DNA of 64,000 nucleotides, from assembly GCA_947683425.1 (NCBI GenBank), contig CANTUQ010000112.1, positions 10,307,501 through 10,371,500 on the forward strand. The letters run 5' to 3'. Shown in pieces: positions 45,202-55,930 of this stretch. A model generated the notes under the pieces. It did no database searches. It saw only the letters and a list, made by a program, of their open reading frames with translations, and was not told where the DNA came from. How positions within the stretch are numbered: position 1 is the stretch's first letter; every line of letters starts with the position of its first letter. The position numbers and the translations under genes were made by a program. Source of the DNA: Excoecaria cochinchinensis. Taxonomy: Eukaryota; Streptophyta; Magnoliopsida; Malpighiales; Euphorbiaceae.

Positions 45202-46570
45202 GATGAGGTACTTATGTTCAGGGATCGCTTGTGTGTGCCAGAGTCTGAGGATTTGAGGAGACAGCTTATGAGTGAGGCGCATAGTACAGTTTTTACTATG
45301 CATCCTGGCAGTGAGAAGATGTATCGGGACATGAAGCAGTTTTATTGGTGGTCTGGTATGAAGTGTGATATAGTGGATTTTGTGTCCAAGTGTTTGACTT
45401 GTCAGCAGGTAAAGGCCGAGCATCAGGTTCCTTCAGGATTGCTTACGCCTTTATCCATTCCTGTGTGGAAGTGGGATGACATTGCCATGGACTTTGTTTC
45501 TGGTTTGCCTTTGACTCAGAAGAAGCATGACTCAGTTTGGGTAATTGTGGATCGGCTTATGAAATCAGCTCATTTTCTGCCAGTTAGAGTGGACTACTCG
45601 ATGGATAGATTGGCCAGTATTTATTTGGATGAGATAGTTCGGTTGCATCGTGTGCCATTGTCTATAGTTTCAGATAGAGATCCGAGGTTTACTTCCAAGT
45701 TTTGGAAGGAGTTGCAGAGAGCTTTGGGTTCTAAGTTGAACTTCAGTACAGCATTTCATCCTCAAACAGATGGTCAGTCAAAGCGGGTCATTCAGATCTT
45801 AGAGGATATGATGAGGGCTTGTGCTTTAGATTTCCCGGGTAGTTGGGACAGATATGTGTCACTTATGGAGTTTGCCTACAACAATAGCTTTCAGTCGAGT
45901 ATCGGTATGTCACCATATGAGGCTTTGTATGGTTGTCAGTGTAGGACTCCGGTTTGTTGGACTGAGCTATCCGAGAGATCAGTGATTGGGCCAGATTTGG
46001 TTAGAGATACTGAAGAGAAGATCAGAGTTGTGCAACAGAATTTGAAGGCAGCCAAGGATCGACAAAAGTCTTATGCAAACTTGAAGAGGAAAGACGTGCA
46101 TTTTGAGATCGGGGACAAAGTTTTCCATAAAGTTTCACCTTGGAGGAAAGTGCTTCGATTTGGAGAGAAAGGCAAGCTTAGTCCTCGTTTCATTGGTCCT
46201 TATGAGATTTTGGCTAAGGTAGGACCTGTAGCCTATAGATTGGCATTACCGATGGAGTTAGCAAAGTTACACGATGTGTTCCATGTTTCACTGCTTCGTC
46301 GGTACAGATCAGATCCTTCGCATGTTCTTTCAGTTCAGGATATTCAGGTTCAGCCAGATTTTTCCTATGATGAGGAACCACGAGCCATTCTAGCCCGAGA
46401 GGTAAGACAATTGAGAAGTAAGCAGATTCCTTTGGTAAAAGTGTTGTGGATTCATCATGGAGTCGAGGAAGCGACTTGGGAACCAGAGGAATCGATGAGA
46501 GCTCAGTATCCACACTTGTTCAGTTCAGGTGAGAATTTCGAGGACGAAATTCTTATTAGTAGGGGAGAGT
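45202..46570 (+). pseudogene. pol: Chromovirus integrase with chromodomain, element B
   Basis: Zinc-binding HxxxH/CxxC part ending CLTCQQVKAEHQ; core with WDDIAMDFVSGLP, SIVSDRDPRFTSKFW and HPQTDGQSKRVIQILED, in which the final triad Glu position reads Lys (SKRV instead of SERV). A GPY/F module (SPRFIGPYEIL) and a C-terminal chromodomain (ILAREVRQLRSKQIPLVKV, then EEATWEPEE) follow. The chromodomain is thought to steer integration into heterochromatin. The longest intact frame of the element, running to the LTR border. Confidence 0.95.
46558..46570 (+). other. Polypurine tract of B
   Basis: AGTAGGGGAGAGT immediately before the 3' LTR. The same AGGGGAGAGT occurs in G on its sense strand. Confidence 0.85.
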
Positions 46571-49143
46571 TGTCACACCCCGTTTGCCCCTAGTAGAATG
46601 AGCCTGTCTGTGTGAACCTGTATGTGCATTTGTTCGGCATATCATAAGGGTATTTTGGTAATAATGCATGTTTTTGGGTTTTGTTAGTATGTGGGTGCAT
46701 ATAGGGCTTTAGGGTGTAAATTAATTGGATAATAGTTGTGTGTAATTGAGCATATCATTTTATGGTGTTTTAAGTTGGGATATGCTTGTGTGTGTGTGTT
46801 CATACCATTGTAGGGTGTGCATTAGTTGGGAAAGTATTAGGTGTGTGTAGTGCATGTTAGTTTGGTGTGAGTGGTTAGCTTCACCAATAGGAAATGGACA
46901 CATACTTAGGGCAAAGAAAAGAAAAAGAAAAAGGGAAGAAAGAAGAGAAAATAGCAGATTCACGTTTTCTCCTTCCCTCACCTTCTTCTTCTTCATTTTC
47001 TTCACTTTAAGTACTGAATTGTGGATTCAAGATTTTATTGGTGAAGTTAATCATCTCTTTGCATCTTCCCTGGTAAGTAATTGTATCCTTCTCATTTTGT
47101 TCTCTCATTTGTTTCATCTTTTTCTTCTTTGGGTTTAGATTTATCTTAGGGTTTGCATTGTTGGGTGTTCTTTGATTTGTTGTGTTTAGCTGAGGCCCCT
47201 CGCGATCCCAAGGGCAAGGAGGTTGCTGGGACGAGTGGAGCTAAGTGATTGAAGCTTAGAATCTCAGGTTTGGGAATTATATTTGTGAATTGTGGTTGAA
47301 TTGAACTTACTGTAAATTTCTAGGGTTTATGTTCTTGTATGTGGTTATGCATGATTTTAGTTGTAATGAGTGTTGAGTGAAGTTGATTATATGTCATTTT
47401 GATGCTTGAATGATTTTCTGGAAGGTAAGAACTGATTTGTGTGATTTTGATTCAAGTTTGGAGTTGATTCTATGTTCTGGGAAATTCTGGAAAATCGGGT
47501 TACTGTAGAAAAATTCCCGTTTGTTGTGTCTGTCGCATGACTAGCTAAGAAGAGAGGCAAGTCACGGGACGTGACTTAAAGTCACGACTCGTGACCTGCC
47601 AGAATGAAGCTAGTCACGAGTTGTGACTGCCTGTCACAATTCGTGACCAGCCGAGGAAGCCAGTCACGAGACGTGACTCCCAATCACGACTCGTGACCGG
47701 CCAGTGTAGGCGGTCACGGGTAGTGACGCCCAGTCACGACCCGTGACCAGCCGAAAGAAGGAAGCCAGTCACGAGACGTGACTCCCAGTCACGACTCGTG
47801 ACCAGCGAGAGGAAAGGGGCAAGTCACGTTACGTGACCAGCAGCAGAGAGCCAGCCACGAGACGTGACACCCAGTCACGACTCGTGACCGGCATGAGTGG
47901 ATGCATGACCAGCCGTGTGAGGAGGCCGGTCACGAGTTGTGATGCCAGACACGACTCGTGACCAGCCAACCTCGTCGGTCACCCCGTTCGGCTTATTTTC
48001 TAAAATTTTCCGGTTTTAACTCAACAATGAATTCCGTAATTCTTCCGAATGGACTTATATTACTGTATGATGCATGTTATACCTTTATATGCTTTGATAT
48101 GAGTGATACCGTGATTCTTCAGATGAATTTTATGTTATCTTCTGAAATATGATTTGAATGACGCATAACCTGCTAGAGTCAAGTAAGTGGATAGTTAGGC
48201 ATGCCTAATAGAGTCTTTTAGCTGCAGCCCTCAGTTCAGTTTGGACCCCGATCAGGTCCCCCGTTTGGTTCCTCGCGAACCCTTTATGTGTAAGGATCTT
48301 GTTTAAGGTCCCCTTTGAAAATGATTTGTAAAAGTTAAAAGTAAAATGGTTTTCTCAATTCGTACCCGTAAGGTAGTGTCTGTAATCGGCTCGTACCCGT
48401 AAAGTACTGTCTGTACACTCGTTATCCACTACCTAGAGTCAGCAGGTGTTCTTTTGGTGTTCGATTGGTTTGCCCTACTCTTATGACTATGTACAAGTGA
48501 TATCTGTATGAGCATATTGATGAAATGTATGTTCAACTAATCTGGATATGGTTATGAATTTGAGATACATAATGTATGGCTTTAAATTGTGAGCATGTTC
48601 TTATGAATTATGTTATGAGCTATTGCATTTTGCCATTGTGAATATGTTATGCCTTGACGACCATTGTGAATGGCCGTTCATATGTTATGTGTGTTTCCCC
48701 ACTAAGCGTTTATCGCTTAGCATGGTGTTTTTACCCGTGCAGGTGCAGAAGGAGTTTTTGCTTTGAGAGAGTCGCCGCCGTCAAGCCAACACAGAAGGTT
48801 TAGTGTAGGTCTCAGTTTTGTAATCTGTAATGATTCTTTTTGTATTGAACTCTCTTGTATCAGTTTTGTTTCAGCTTCCGCTATTGTACTTATATTTTGG
48901 ATATGTAACATCTTTTTTTTCAGCTAGTTGATCAAAACATTATTGTAATGGTTTTGTTATATTAATGTATGATCAGCTATTGCTTTTCTTTTCCTTTAAA
49001 GATTTTAATTATCTCATGTTTCTGTATGTATGATATGAAAGAATGTATAATTTGCTTTGTATCTGTTTGTTGACACCTTTACTCATACGGTGTCTCACTC
49101 CTTATCGGATGGGATTACTTACGTATGGGTAGGGGGTGTTACA
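46571..49143 (+). repeat. 3' LTR of chromovirus B
   Basis: TGTCACACCCCGTTTGCC...GGGTGTTACA. Nearly identical to the 5' LTR, with scattered substitutions (mostly transitions) and one extra palindrome unit. It contains the same mini-exon module, palindrome array (47560-47968), GGCATGCCTAA palindrome (48198) and paired stem-loops (48698-48745). Confidence 0.96.
47560..47968 (+). repeat. Palindrome array, GTCACGAG/CTCGTGAC type (3' LTR of B)
   Basis: Same array as at 40280-40668 plus one additional unit (GACGTGACTCCCAGTCACGA) near 47773-47792. Confidence 0.93.
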
Positions 49144-49592
49144 ACTACAAATTCTACCTCCACTTCAATGGGTCCTGTCTTGACCAAGGTCTTAAAGGTT
49201 CCCGAGGCTTGCCTCCTTGAATTATCATAGGCTGTGATAGTCAGATCTGATCCACTGAGCAAATCCTCGTTTAAACCAAAAGCCTGCAAAGCTATCAGAG
49301 GGCATACATTAATAGAAGACCCATCGTCTACCATAACGCAAGCAGTGTGCTTATCGTTAATCTGTGCTTTGATGTACAAGGGTCGGTTATGATTGCGGCC
49401 TTCGACCGGTAGGTCGGCATCAGAAAAGACCAATCTCTCCTCGGATCCTCCCTTAACTAAGCCCAAAAGCTCTGATGGGGAAATCGTGGTGGCGACCGTG
49501 GCCTCAACCAAAGCCTCTACTACCTTCTGCCTATGAGAGGGGGACTGTCTCAAAAGATCCCAGATGGATATTTGAGCTGCAGTCTTCTTCAA
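49144..49592 (-). pseudogene. pro: Tat protease, N-terminal part (right of B)
   Basis: Contains ISIWDLLRQSPSHRQKVVEAL, a typical lead-in to Tat protease, and the active-site segment VMVDDGSSINVCPL (about residues 86-99 of the open frame). It ends at the insertion site of B in VEFVV; the continuation lies at 39290. A TAG at about 49593, likely from Gln, separates it from gag. Confidence 0.88.
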
Positions 49593-51275
49593 CTATCTGA
49601 CAATCTGACTCTCCTCTGGCTCTTTCTCTACTGATAGCTGCACTGGCTCAGGTAGCCTCGTAATCTCAGGGACCACTCTTCCACTCCTCGTTACAGCCCC
49701 TATCTCTTCTTCGTCTCCATCGAACCCCCACAAATCAAGGTTCATCTCTCCCTCCTCCTCGGCTTATCCACCGCTCTCACTGCTAGACCAGCAATCAAGG
49801 GTCGGCACGACTGCTTTCTCCTCTCTATCCTCGGAACAATCAGCAGCAAAATTCTCGCTCCCATATAGATCTTGTAGCATGTACCACTCTGGCAAGCTAG
49901 ATCCGATCATAAACACGGGTGGTGGTACGGCATTATAACCGGGCTGCTTCTCAGTTTCCCTCTTCTCAGGGTCAGAAATTTGCTTGCTATCAATCAAGTC
50001 TTGGATAGAGTGCCGCAGCGCTTTGCACTTATCTGTGATATGGCCTGAGTGCTGGTGAAACACACAGAATTCATTGTCTTTGTGTCCAGGCTTCCCCTGC
50101 ATCATAGCAGGCCTAGGAGCTAAGGGCTGCAATTTGCCCTCCTTCCTTAACCTTCTCAAGACCCAAGATAATGGTCTCCCCAAGTTTGAAAACTTCCTCT
50201 GGGTGGTTACCTCAGTAGCAGACACCTCACCTGTTCTTCTAGTGCTACTACTGGGACCCGCCGGCCTACTGGTTCCTTGACCGGGGTTAGCCCTTTTGGC
50301 AAAGTTATCATTGTTAGCTTTCTGAGCCAAGAACTCTCCCTCTACTTCGATGGCTATATCCTTAAGAGACTCCCAGTCTTTCAACCCCTTCATCTTCAAC
50401 CCATCTTTCAAGTATGGGCTTGCGTTCTTGATAAATAAACGAATCTGGTCCTGGGTGTCCGGCTTTCTCCGCATCTCCATTACTCGATTCCGCCATCGGG
50501 TGAGATAATCATGGAAAGATTCCCCGGCCTTCTGCTGGAGCAGTTCAAGATCTTTTAGAGTCACCTCCATTCTGGTGTTGCAGTCATACTGTCTCAAAAA
50601 CTCCTCAGTGAGCAGATCCCAATCTTCTTTAGTGCGACGGTCGAGGCCATGATACCAGTCGATGGCATGAGCGGTCAGACTCAGACAAAAGTATTCTACT
50701 TTCTGCTTCTTAGACAACGTGGTCCCCTTCATGACCAGAGAATATTGCTTCACATGAGCGGTCGGGTCAGAATTACCATCAAATTTCGGCACGTCTGGCA
50801 TCTTGAAGTTTTAAGGAATCAGGTCCTCTCCCTCCAATTCCTTATCCTCTGGGCTCATCCCCTGACCTCGGCTCAGCATACGGGCCATAGCTTCGAACCT
50901 CTCTTCCATCTTCTTTAAAATGAAGTCATCAGTCTGAGGTGCCTTCCCCCTCTCAGATGCAATGCTCATCCTATCATCTTCGATATCTCTATCATCATCA
51001 ATTCTCAGCACAGGCCTTCTTCTCTGCTCTCCCGAGGCTACTGACCTTAACTCTACTGGCGGCGGCCTAACAGGCTCTTCTCGTCTTTCAGCCCTTTCTT
51101 CCCCTGGCTCATTCTGTCTCACGGGAGGAGGAGGAGGAGGATTCTGTGGAGCATTTTGCTGTGCCAGGGCGGTCAACATATTCATCATTCTGCCCTCGAA
51201 TTCCTCAAATTGCCGGCCCACTGCTTTCGCGATCATGGCCCTGGTGGCGTCATCCCCTCTAGGCGAGTTTGCCAT
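49593..51275 (-). pseudogene. gag: Tat gag, element C
   Basis: Starts at ATG 51275 (MANSPRGDDATRAMIAKAV). A proline run and acidic stretch precede the capsid core, which is well preserved: KFDGNSDPTAHVKQYSLVMK, KKQKVEYFCLSL, DWYHGLDRRTKEDWDLLTEEF and LTRWRNRVMEMRRKPD. A knuckle-like CVFHQHSGHITDKC lies near 50045. In-frame stops at 50811-50813 (Gln to TAA), about 49764 and 49593 interrupt a single continuous frame of gag plus protease. Confidence 0.92.
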
Positions 51276-52171
51276 CTCAGATACAGTGCGACTGATTTCT
51301 GGTAAAATTTCTGGCAGGCCTTCTCTATCTGACAGCTCGGAAGCAGGAACTCGAATCAGTCGTCCGGTTGGTAATCTAGTCCACCTGGGCAGATCTATGC
51401 TGGCTGCAGGGACAAGACATTAGATATGATGCATGAAATGCAGGTGTAATGCATGGTCGTGATATGCGACATTCACAGAGCACAAGCAAGCAAGTAGGTC
51501 CTTCCACCCTTATTTCTCCCACACACGTGGTCGTGCAGTCTCTTTCCTAGGTGGGATTAGCCCAAGGGTCAATGAGGGACCCAATGGACACGCATGGTGC
51601 ACGGCGAAAAACCGGCAGCATGACACTCCTATGCTAATGTACAAGCGGATGGATAATGATCGTCACGTATTTGGATGTTCCACAAATTTCGACATGGCCC
51701 TACCGGGCATGATAGCCTTTGGCTAGGTTACCAAGCGAGACATCTGGACTCACACAACACATGAGGATCCATACAGCAAGTATGGAATTAGGGCTCATTT
51801 TACCTGTGGAAAGTAACTACGGCCATTACATGAGCTTGGAAAAGGGAGATGTTTCTTTAAGGCTACCCAAGCATGATCCCTGCCGACATGTCTAGCTCAT
51901 CACGAGTATAGCGACCGATCGGATCATCATTTTGATATACCATTGAGGTACGTGGCTTGGGCTGGTGATTATCCTTAACACTTCCCCAAATTGAGTGAAA
52001 ATGGGGTCGTGCTTCAGGAACGCACCGGGGCTAAAAGAGGGACCAAACTAGCGTATTCTAAGGCTCTAATGATATGCGAATGCAAATTTGAGAGAAAGCA
52101 AATTTATGAATTAAATTTTAATCATAAATGTTAAACGAGGTATTTTCAAATTGAAATCTCGAACCATAAAT
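51276..52171 (-). other. 5' leader of Tat element C
   Basis: About 0.9 kb between primer site and gag ATG, without coding signal. It differs from what precedes gag in E, where the leader is replaced by the inverted 3' region. Confidence 0.65.
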
Positions 52172-52191
52172 GTCCCTAGTGGAGTCCCCAC
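52172..52191 (-). other. Primer binding site of C
   Basis: The minus strand reads GTGGGGACTCCACTAGGGAC directly after the LTR. Tat elements commonly have a GGxGACTCCxCTGGGGAC-type site here; the tRNA is not assigned. Confidence 0.6.
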
Positions 52192-54193
52192 TGTGACGCG
52201 CGCCGGATCCCCGTGGCCGCCCATGGGACCGCCGCTCGAGGGCGATCGGGGCATTTGTGGGTCCGTTGATAGCTTGCAATAAATCGCAAGTGCGTCTATG
52301 TTGGGCAACAAAGAGGTTTCATGGAGTCGCCACCCAATAGAACATTGGGAAAGTTTCTCTCGCCTCGGAGAGCCTAAGACTGCGCTTAGTATCCATTTTG
52401 GGCCAGCCAGAAGGGTCTTGGAAGGTAAACCTCTCGCCCTAAGGAGCCTAGGATTAGCGTTAAAGTCTCGTGGCACAAAAAGGTGTCTTGGAGGATAAAG
52501 CTTTAGCCTCTTTGAGCCCAAAGACCAGAGCTGGGTCCAGGATTTCTCATCTATTTCTACCTCGATTATTTTATGATCAAATTTTAATTATCATTGATTC
52601 GCTCTCTCTCCACATGATGCAATTAATCGAAGGGACATTCATTCACATTTGGAAAGCCATAAATGGGCAAATAAATATCAAAAGCAATAAATTACAATAA
52701 TACAAGGAGCGGAATACAACTCCTTTTTGTAAATGTGCGACACATACACGAATCGGGGCATTACTTATTTTGAGGACTTTGGTCCTCGCATGCATCATTA
52801 TTAAAATTAGATGTTTTTATTTGTGATGATTTTTATTGGATAAAAATAGGACATTGGACCCTTGCATTCATACAAACCTCGTTTTTTATTGAGTATAAAA
52901 CATTAATCCATTTTTACACTTAACGAGATATAAAAAGAGTATATCCATGTACATAAGACAGTCAATGAATAACAAAAGAAGGAAATAATCAAGAGGGTTA
53001 AGGAACTAAACCGGAAGAAATCCTCCGAATATGGCAGATAACCCCTCAAGCTCAGGATGGTCCCGGGAAATCAATACATTGCTCACAGAAAGTTAAAGGA
53101 TGTCAATATAAACAGAATCAACTTGAATAAAGTCAAAAGGACTTGAAAGAGATGAAAAGATTTGAAGGTGTGGAGACAGAAGCCAGCGACGGCCTTTCTT
53201 AGGTGACCGACGGGCATCTGTCAAATTGATCGACATGTCCGTCGCTCACTCAAGTGGAAGGGCGTCTGTGAGTGGGGTGACCGACGGGCGTCGGTAAAGA
53301 AGATGACCCATCGGTCACCACTGTCTCCGAAAAAACAGTAAAGAGGACTCCGAAATATGAGATAAAGAGAGTCAAAATAAAGAAGAAATAATGACAAAAT
53401 TGAAAGAAACAACCAAATAAGGAGTAAATATGAAATGATATGGAGAAGGAATCCGGAATATTTACCCTCAGATAATCGCTTTGGGTGAGATTCTTGTCTT
53501 GATTAAAGCCCCACGTGTTCCACGAAAAGCAAGATGAAGGATCAAGAGAAGGAAAATGAATTATTTCCTCTTTAACCCCTCAAGAGACCGATTTTTAGAA
53601 TCAAAATCTAAAGAAAACTAATTAGTTTTTAGTTCCTTTTGATTGATTTGATCCTCCTTTAAAAGAGATCCTTTATGAATGTGTTTGCTGGAAGAGAGAG
53701 AAAATGTGCTTGAATTTGGGCAGAGTTTCCCCTCTTGAAAATTTTTGGAACCTTTTTCTAGTGAAAATCCGGAGCTTTTATAAGCCAGACATGACCGAAG
53801 GGCATCGGTGTATGGAGGCGGGCGTCGGAAGAATCCTTCTTATACAAGGATTCGTCCGACGGCCCTGCCACATCCACCGACGGGCATCGGAAAGGTTGCG
53901 TGCTCCGGGAAACCAGGCGGCGCTCTGACAGGGGCGGTGATTTTTCGACGGGCGTCGGAAAATACCACAGGCCGTCTGTGACCCTAAGCGACGGGCTGGC
54001 CTCACAGACGGGCTGGCCGTCTGTGGAGAAAAAAATACCTTTTGACTCGAAAATCCCTATTTTCTCCCCCTCTGCCTACGAAAGGTAAAAAGACTCACTT
54101 CTCATGTAACGCGGGACTAAAACCTCCGAATCCAAACCATCTATGCAGGCTCGGATACCGATTTCATCATAGGGTAACCTCTGATCCGGTACA
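52192..54193 (-). repeat. 5' LTR of Tat element C
   Basis: The plus strand starts TGTGACGCGCGCCGG and ends near GATCCGGTACA. It shares the GAGTCGCCACCCAAT landmark (52325) with the solo Tat LTR (13050) and with 63445. It has two GC-rich blocks of GACGGGC words (53180-53330 and 53795-54030) and a TATA-like CTTATAAAAG on the minus strand (53775-53784). The outer end may instead be at 54215. Confidence 0.8.
53795..54030. other. GACGGGC-rich palindromic block in Tat LTR
   Basis: Repeated near-palindromes such as GACGGGCTGGCCGTC and CGACGGGCGTCGG. The same words occur at 53185-53330 and 33050-33235. Confidence 0.8.
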
Positions 54194-54556
54194 CGGTGCT
54201 TAGAGGGGTGTTACACTATCCACTACTTGACTCGCAGGCTTGATGTTAAACATTTTATCCATTTCACATTGATCACTTTTAACATCACATATACCGTTGA
54301 CCAACATCACATTCACTTTACACATTCGCATTAGCACATAGCTATTCACTTCACTTGCATACTCAATGTGTTTGTAAACTCATTCTTTCATAGTTAATAA
54401 TCACATATTTGATTGCATTCAAGAATCGTCATGTAGTATGCAAATGTACATTACTTAATACACACATAATACTTACTCATAATGTCCTTCATTTCAGCTT
54501 AAAGCCTTGCTATTTGGAAGTCCACACACGTTAGGGTTATATTGCCAAACAGGGTA

Positions 54557-54887
54557 GGTCACGGTCACAACCAATTTGGTTGCCACCGTGACATCTTGAA
54601 GTCCAAAATAGAATACAAATTGAGGGCAGGTCACGGTCACATCCAATTTGGTTGCCACCGTGACATGTTCCCAATTCTCGGCAGAATGCAATTTGAGGGT
54701 ATGTCACGGTCACAACTAATTTGGTTGCCACCGTGACATATCATGCTTTGCAAAACAGAATGCTACCTTGGGTACCTCACGGTGACAACCATTTTGGCTG
54801 CCACCGTGACATAGCCATTTTCATCTAGGCAGAATTGAACTCAAGCATACCTCACGGTCACAACCAATTTGGTTGTCACCGTGACCC
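54557..54887 (-). repeat. Palindrome array, TCACGGT type (LTR of G, left copy)
   Basis: Five inverted repeats, each about 37 bp, with outer arms GGTCACGGT/ACCGTGACC and inner arms AACCAA/TTGGTT. Unit starts near 54557, 54629, 54702, 54776 and 54850 give a period near 73 bp. Arms are strongly conserved while spacers are not, apart from a CAGAAT-like core. Confidence 0.95.
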
Positions 54888-55246
54888 ATGCAAGATTTCT
54901 TCAATTCCACATTCAATTCTCATTTCCCTTAAAGGACTTCAAACCCATTTTCCTTTTTAGCGAATAAACCAATTCATCAACCACATACCCAATTGGCACA
55001 TACCTTATTTCCCATCTTGACATTGGCAATCATTTATAGCACAAATCACAATCATTCCCATTATACACATGGCATACATATTCTCAAACAACATTTTCAC
55101 AAAGCATATTTCCACAACAAATATATAACCTAGCCATCCAATTTCATGTTCAAGGCCATTACTTCTCATACACACATAATTCATACCAAACTCCTATTCA
55201 AGCAACACAATTTTTACAGTTATACAACTAGGGTTTGTTCCCAAAC

Positions 55247-55442
55247 CTTGTCGCCTTAGCTCCTAATCTTGACGAACGCTCGGCTCTCCGATTACGGCTT
55301 TTCCTTTATCCTTCTTCACTTCTTAAGCTAACAAAACCAGTTCAATTTTAGAATTGAACATAACCATCAATTCTCATTCCGATACCAATTCAAAACCAAG
55401 AAGAAGAGTAGAAGATGAGAAAAAGCATTCATAATCACTTAC
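55247..55442 (-). other. Splice-like mini-exon module in LTR G (left copy)
   Basis: Minus strand: donor AG|GTAAGT at 55442, 115-nt stretch to acceptor AG at 55328, 81-nt purine-rich stretch to CAAG at 55247, then GTTTGGGA. The right LTR copy is 62742-62547. Confidence 0.5.
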
Positions 55443-55915
55443 CTCTAAAGTTCAACAACTTAATTCTTGAGCAACTTAACAACTTGACCTTCTTTACCAG
55501 TATGCAATTTGATTTAGAAACCCAAAGACTACTCTCATAACAAGATGAGGTAGAAACACAGAAAATAACTTCATCCTCACGAATGGGTCATTTCTCTTCC
55601 TCAAAGGGACACTTGCATGCAAAAGGTGGAGGTGGCATACTCACAAGGTGCCACACGGATTCCACTCACAAAACCTGCCTCCACCAACTGATTTCTTACC
55701 TCATTTTATTCTTAATTAATCCGTCATTAGATAACCTAATCAACCCTTAGACCATTCCTAACTTATTCTCATATATATACCAATTGGCCACTAAACTATC
55801 CACTCAACTTTCAATCAAGTCCAGCCTTCATTCCAATTTAGTCCAAACCACACAATCAATTCACACACATGCCAATTCAGATTAATTCTTTTAGGGTACA
55901 TGTCTTGCCATGACA

Positions 55916-55930
55916 ACTCTCCCCTCCTTA
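55916..55930 (-). other. Polypurine tract of G
   Basis: The minus strand reads TAAGGAGGGGAGAGT directly before the LTR start. Confidence 0.8.

Larger units (their letters stand above)
39291..49143 (+). mobile_element. Tekay/Del-type chromovirus B
   Basis: Flanked by ACTAC (39286-39290 and 49144-49148), 9853 bp. The two LTRs (2554 and 2573 bp) are nearly identical, so this is among the youngest insertions in the window. It interrupts the protease of Tat element C: the protein reads smoothly from GPIEVEVEFVV on the right side to VLPIPASFSALLG on the left side. It contains gag, protease, RT, RNase H, integrase and chromodomain in plus orientation. Confidence 0.96.
32289..54193 (-). mobile_element. 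Tat-lineage Ty3/gypsy element C
   Basis: Minus-strand element with gag, protease, RT, RNase H, second RNase H and integrase, plus an antisense ORF between integrase and the left LTR. The second RNase H after the first one defines the Tat lineage. The right (5') LTR is 52192-54193; the left LTR is only partly recognisable and of a divergent type (32289-33240). Chromovirus B interrupts it at 39291-49143. Both outer ends are approximate. Confidence 0.8.
28971..54215. mobile_element. Composite insertion D (chromovirus LTR carrying Tat element C)
   Basis: Begins TGTCACCACCC and ends GGGGTGTTACA, flanked by CTATC (28966-28970 and 54216-54220), at a site that reads uninterrupted in the other LTR of G (61509-61525). 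The first 3.3 kb are a chromovirus LTR; the bulk is Tat element C. The simplest reading is a solo chromovirus LTR into which C inserted close to its 3' end. However, only about 20 bases of D would remain on the right, and no TSD of C could be recognised. Confidence 0.65.
54216..55915 (-). repeat. 3' LTR of chromovirus G, inner part
   Basis: Starts with the duplicated CTATC and continues the interrupted LTR to the CATGACA end on the plus strand. Matches 61511-63215. Contains the palindrome array (54557-54887) and the mini-exon module (55442-55247 on the minus strand). Its LTR-sense start TGTCATGG lies next to the polypurine tract. Confidence 0.94.

Noticed and set aside
54557..54887. Bidirectional terminator or bacterial-type hairpins
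   Set aside because: Eukaryotic LTR context; no T-tract follows and units are repeated five times.
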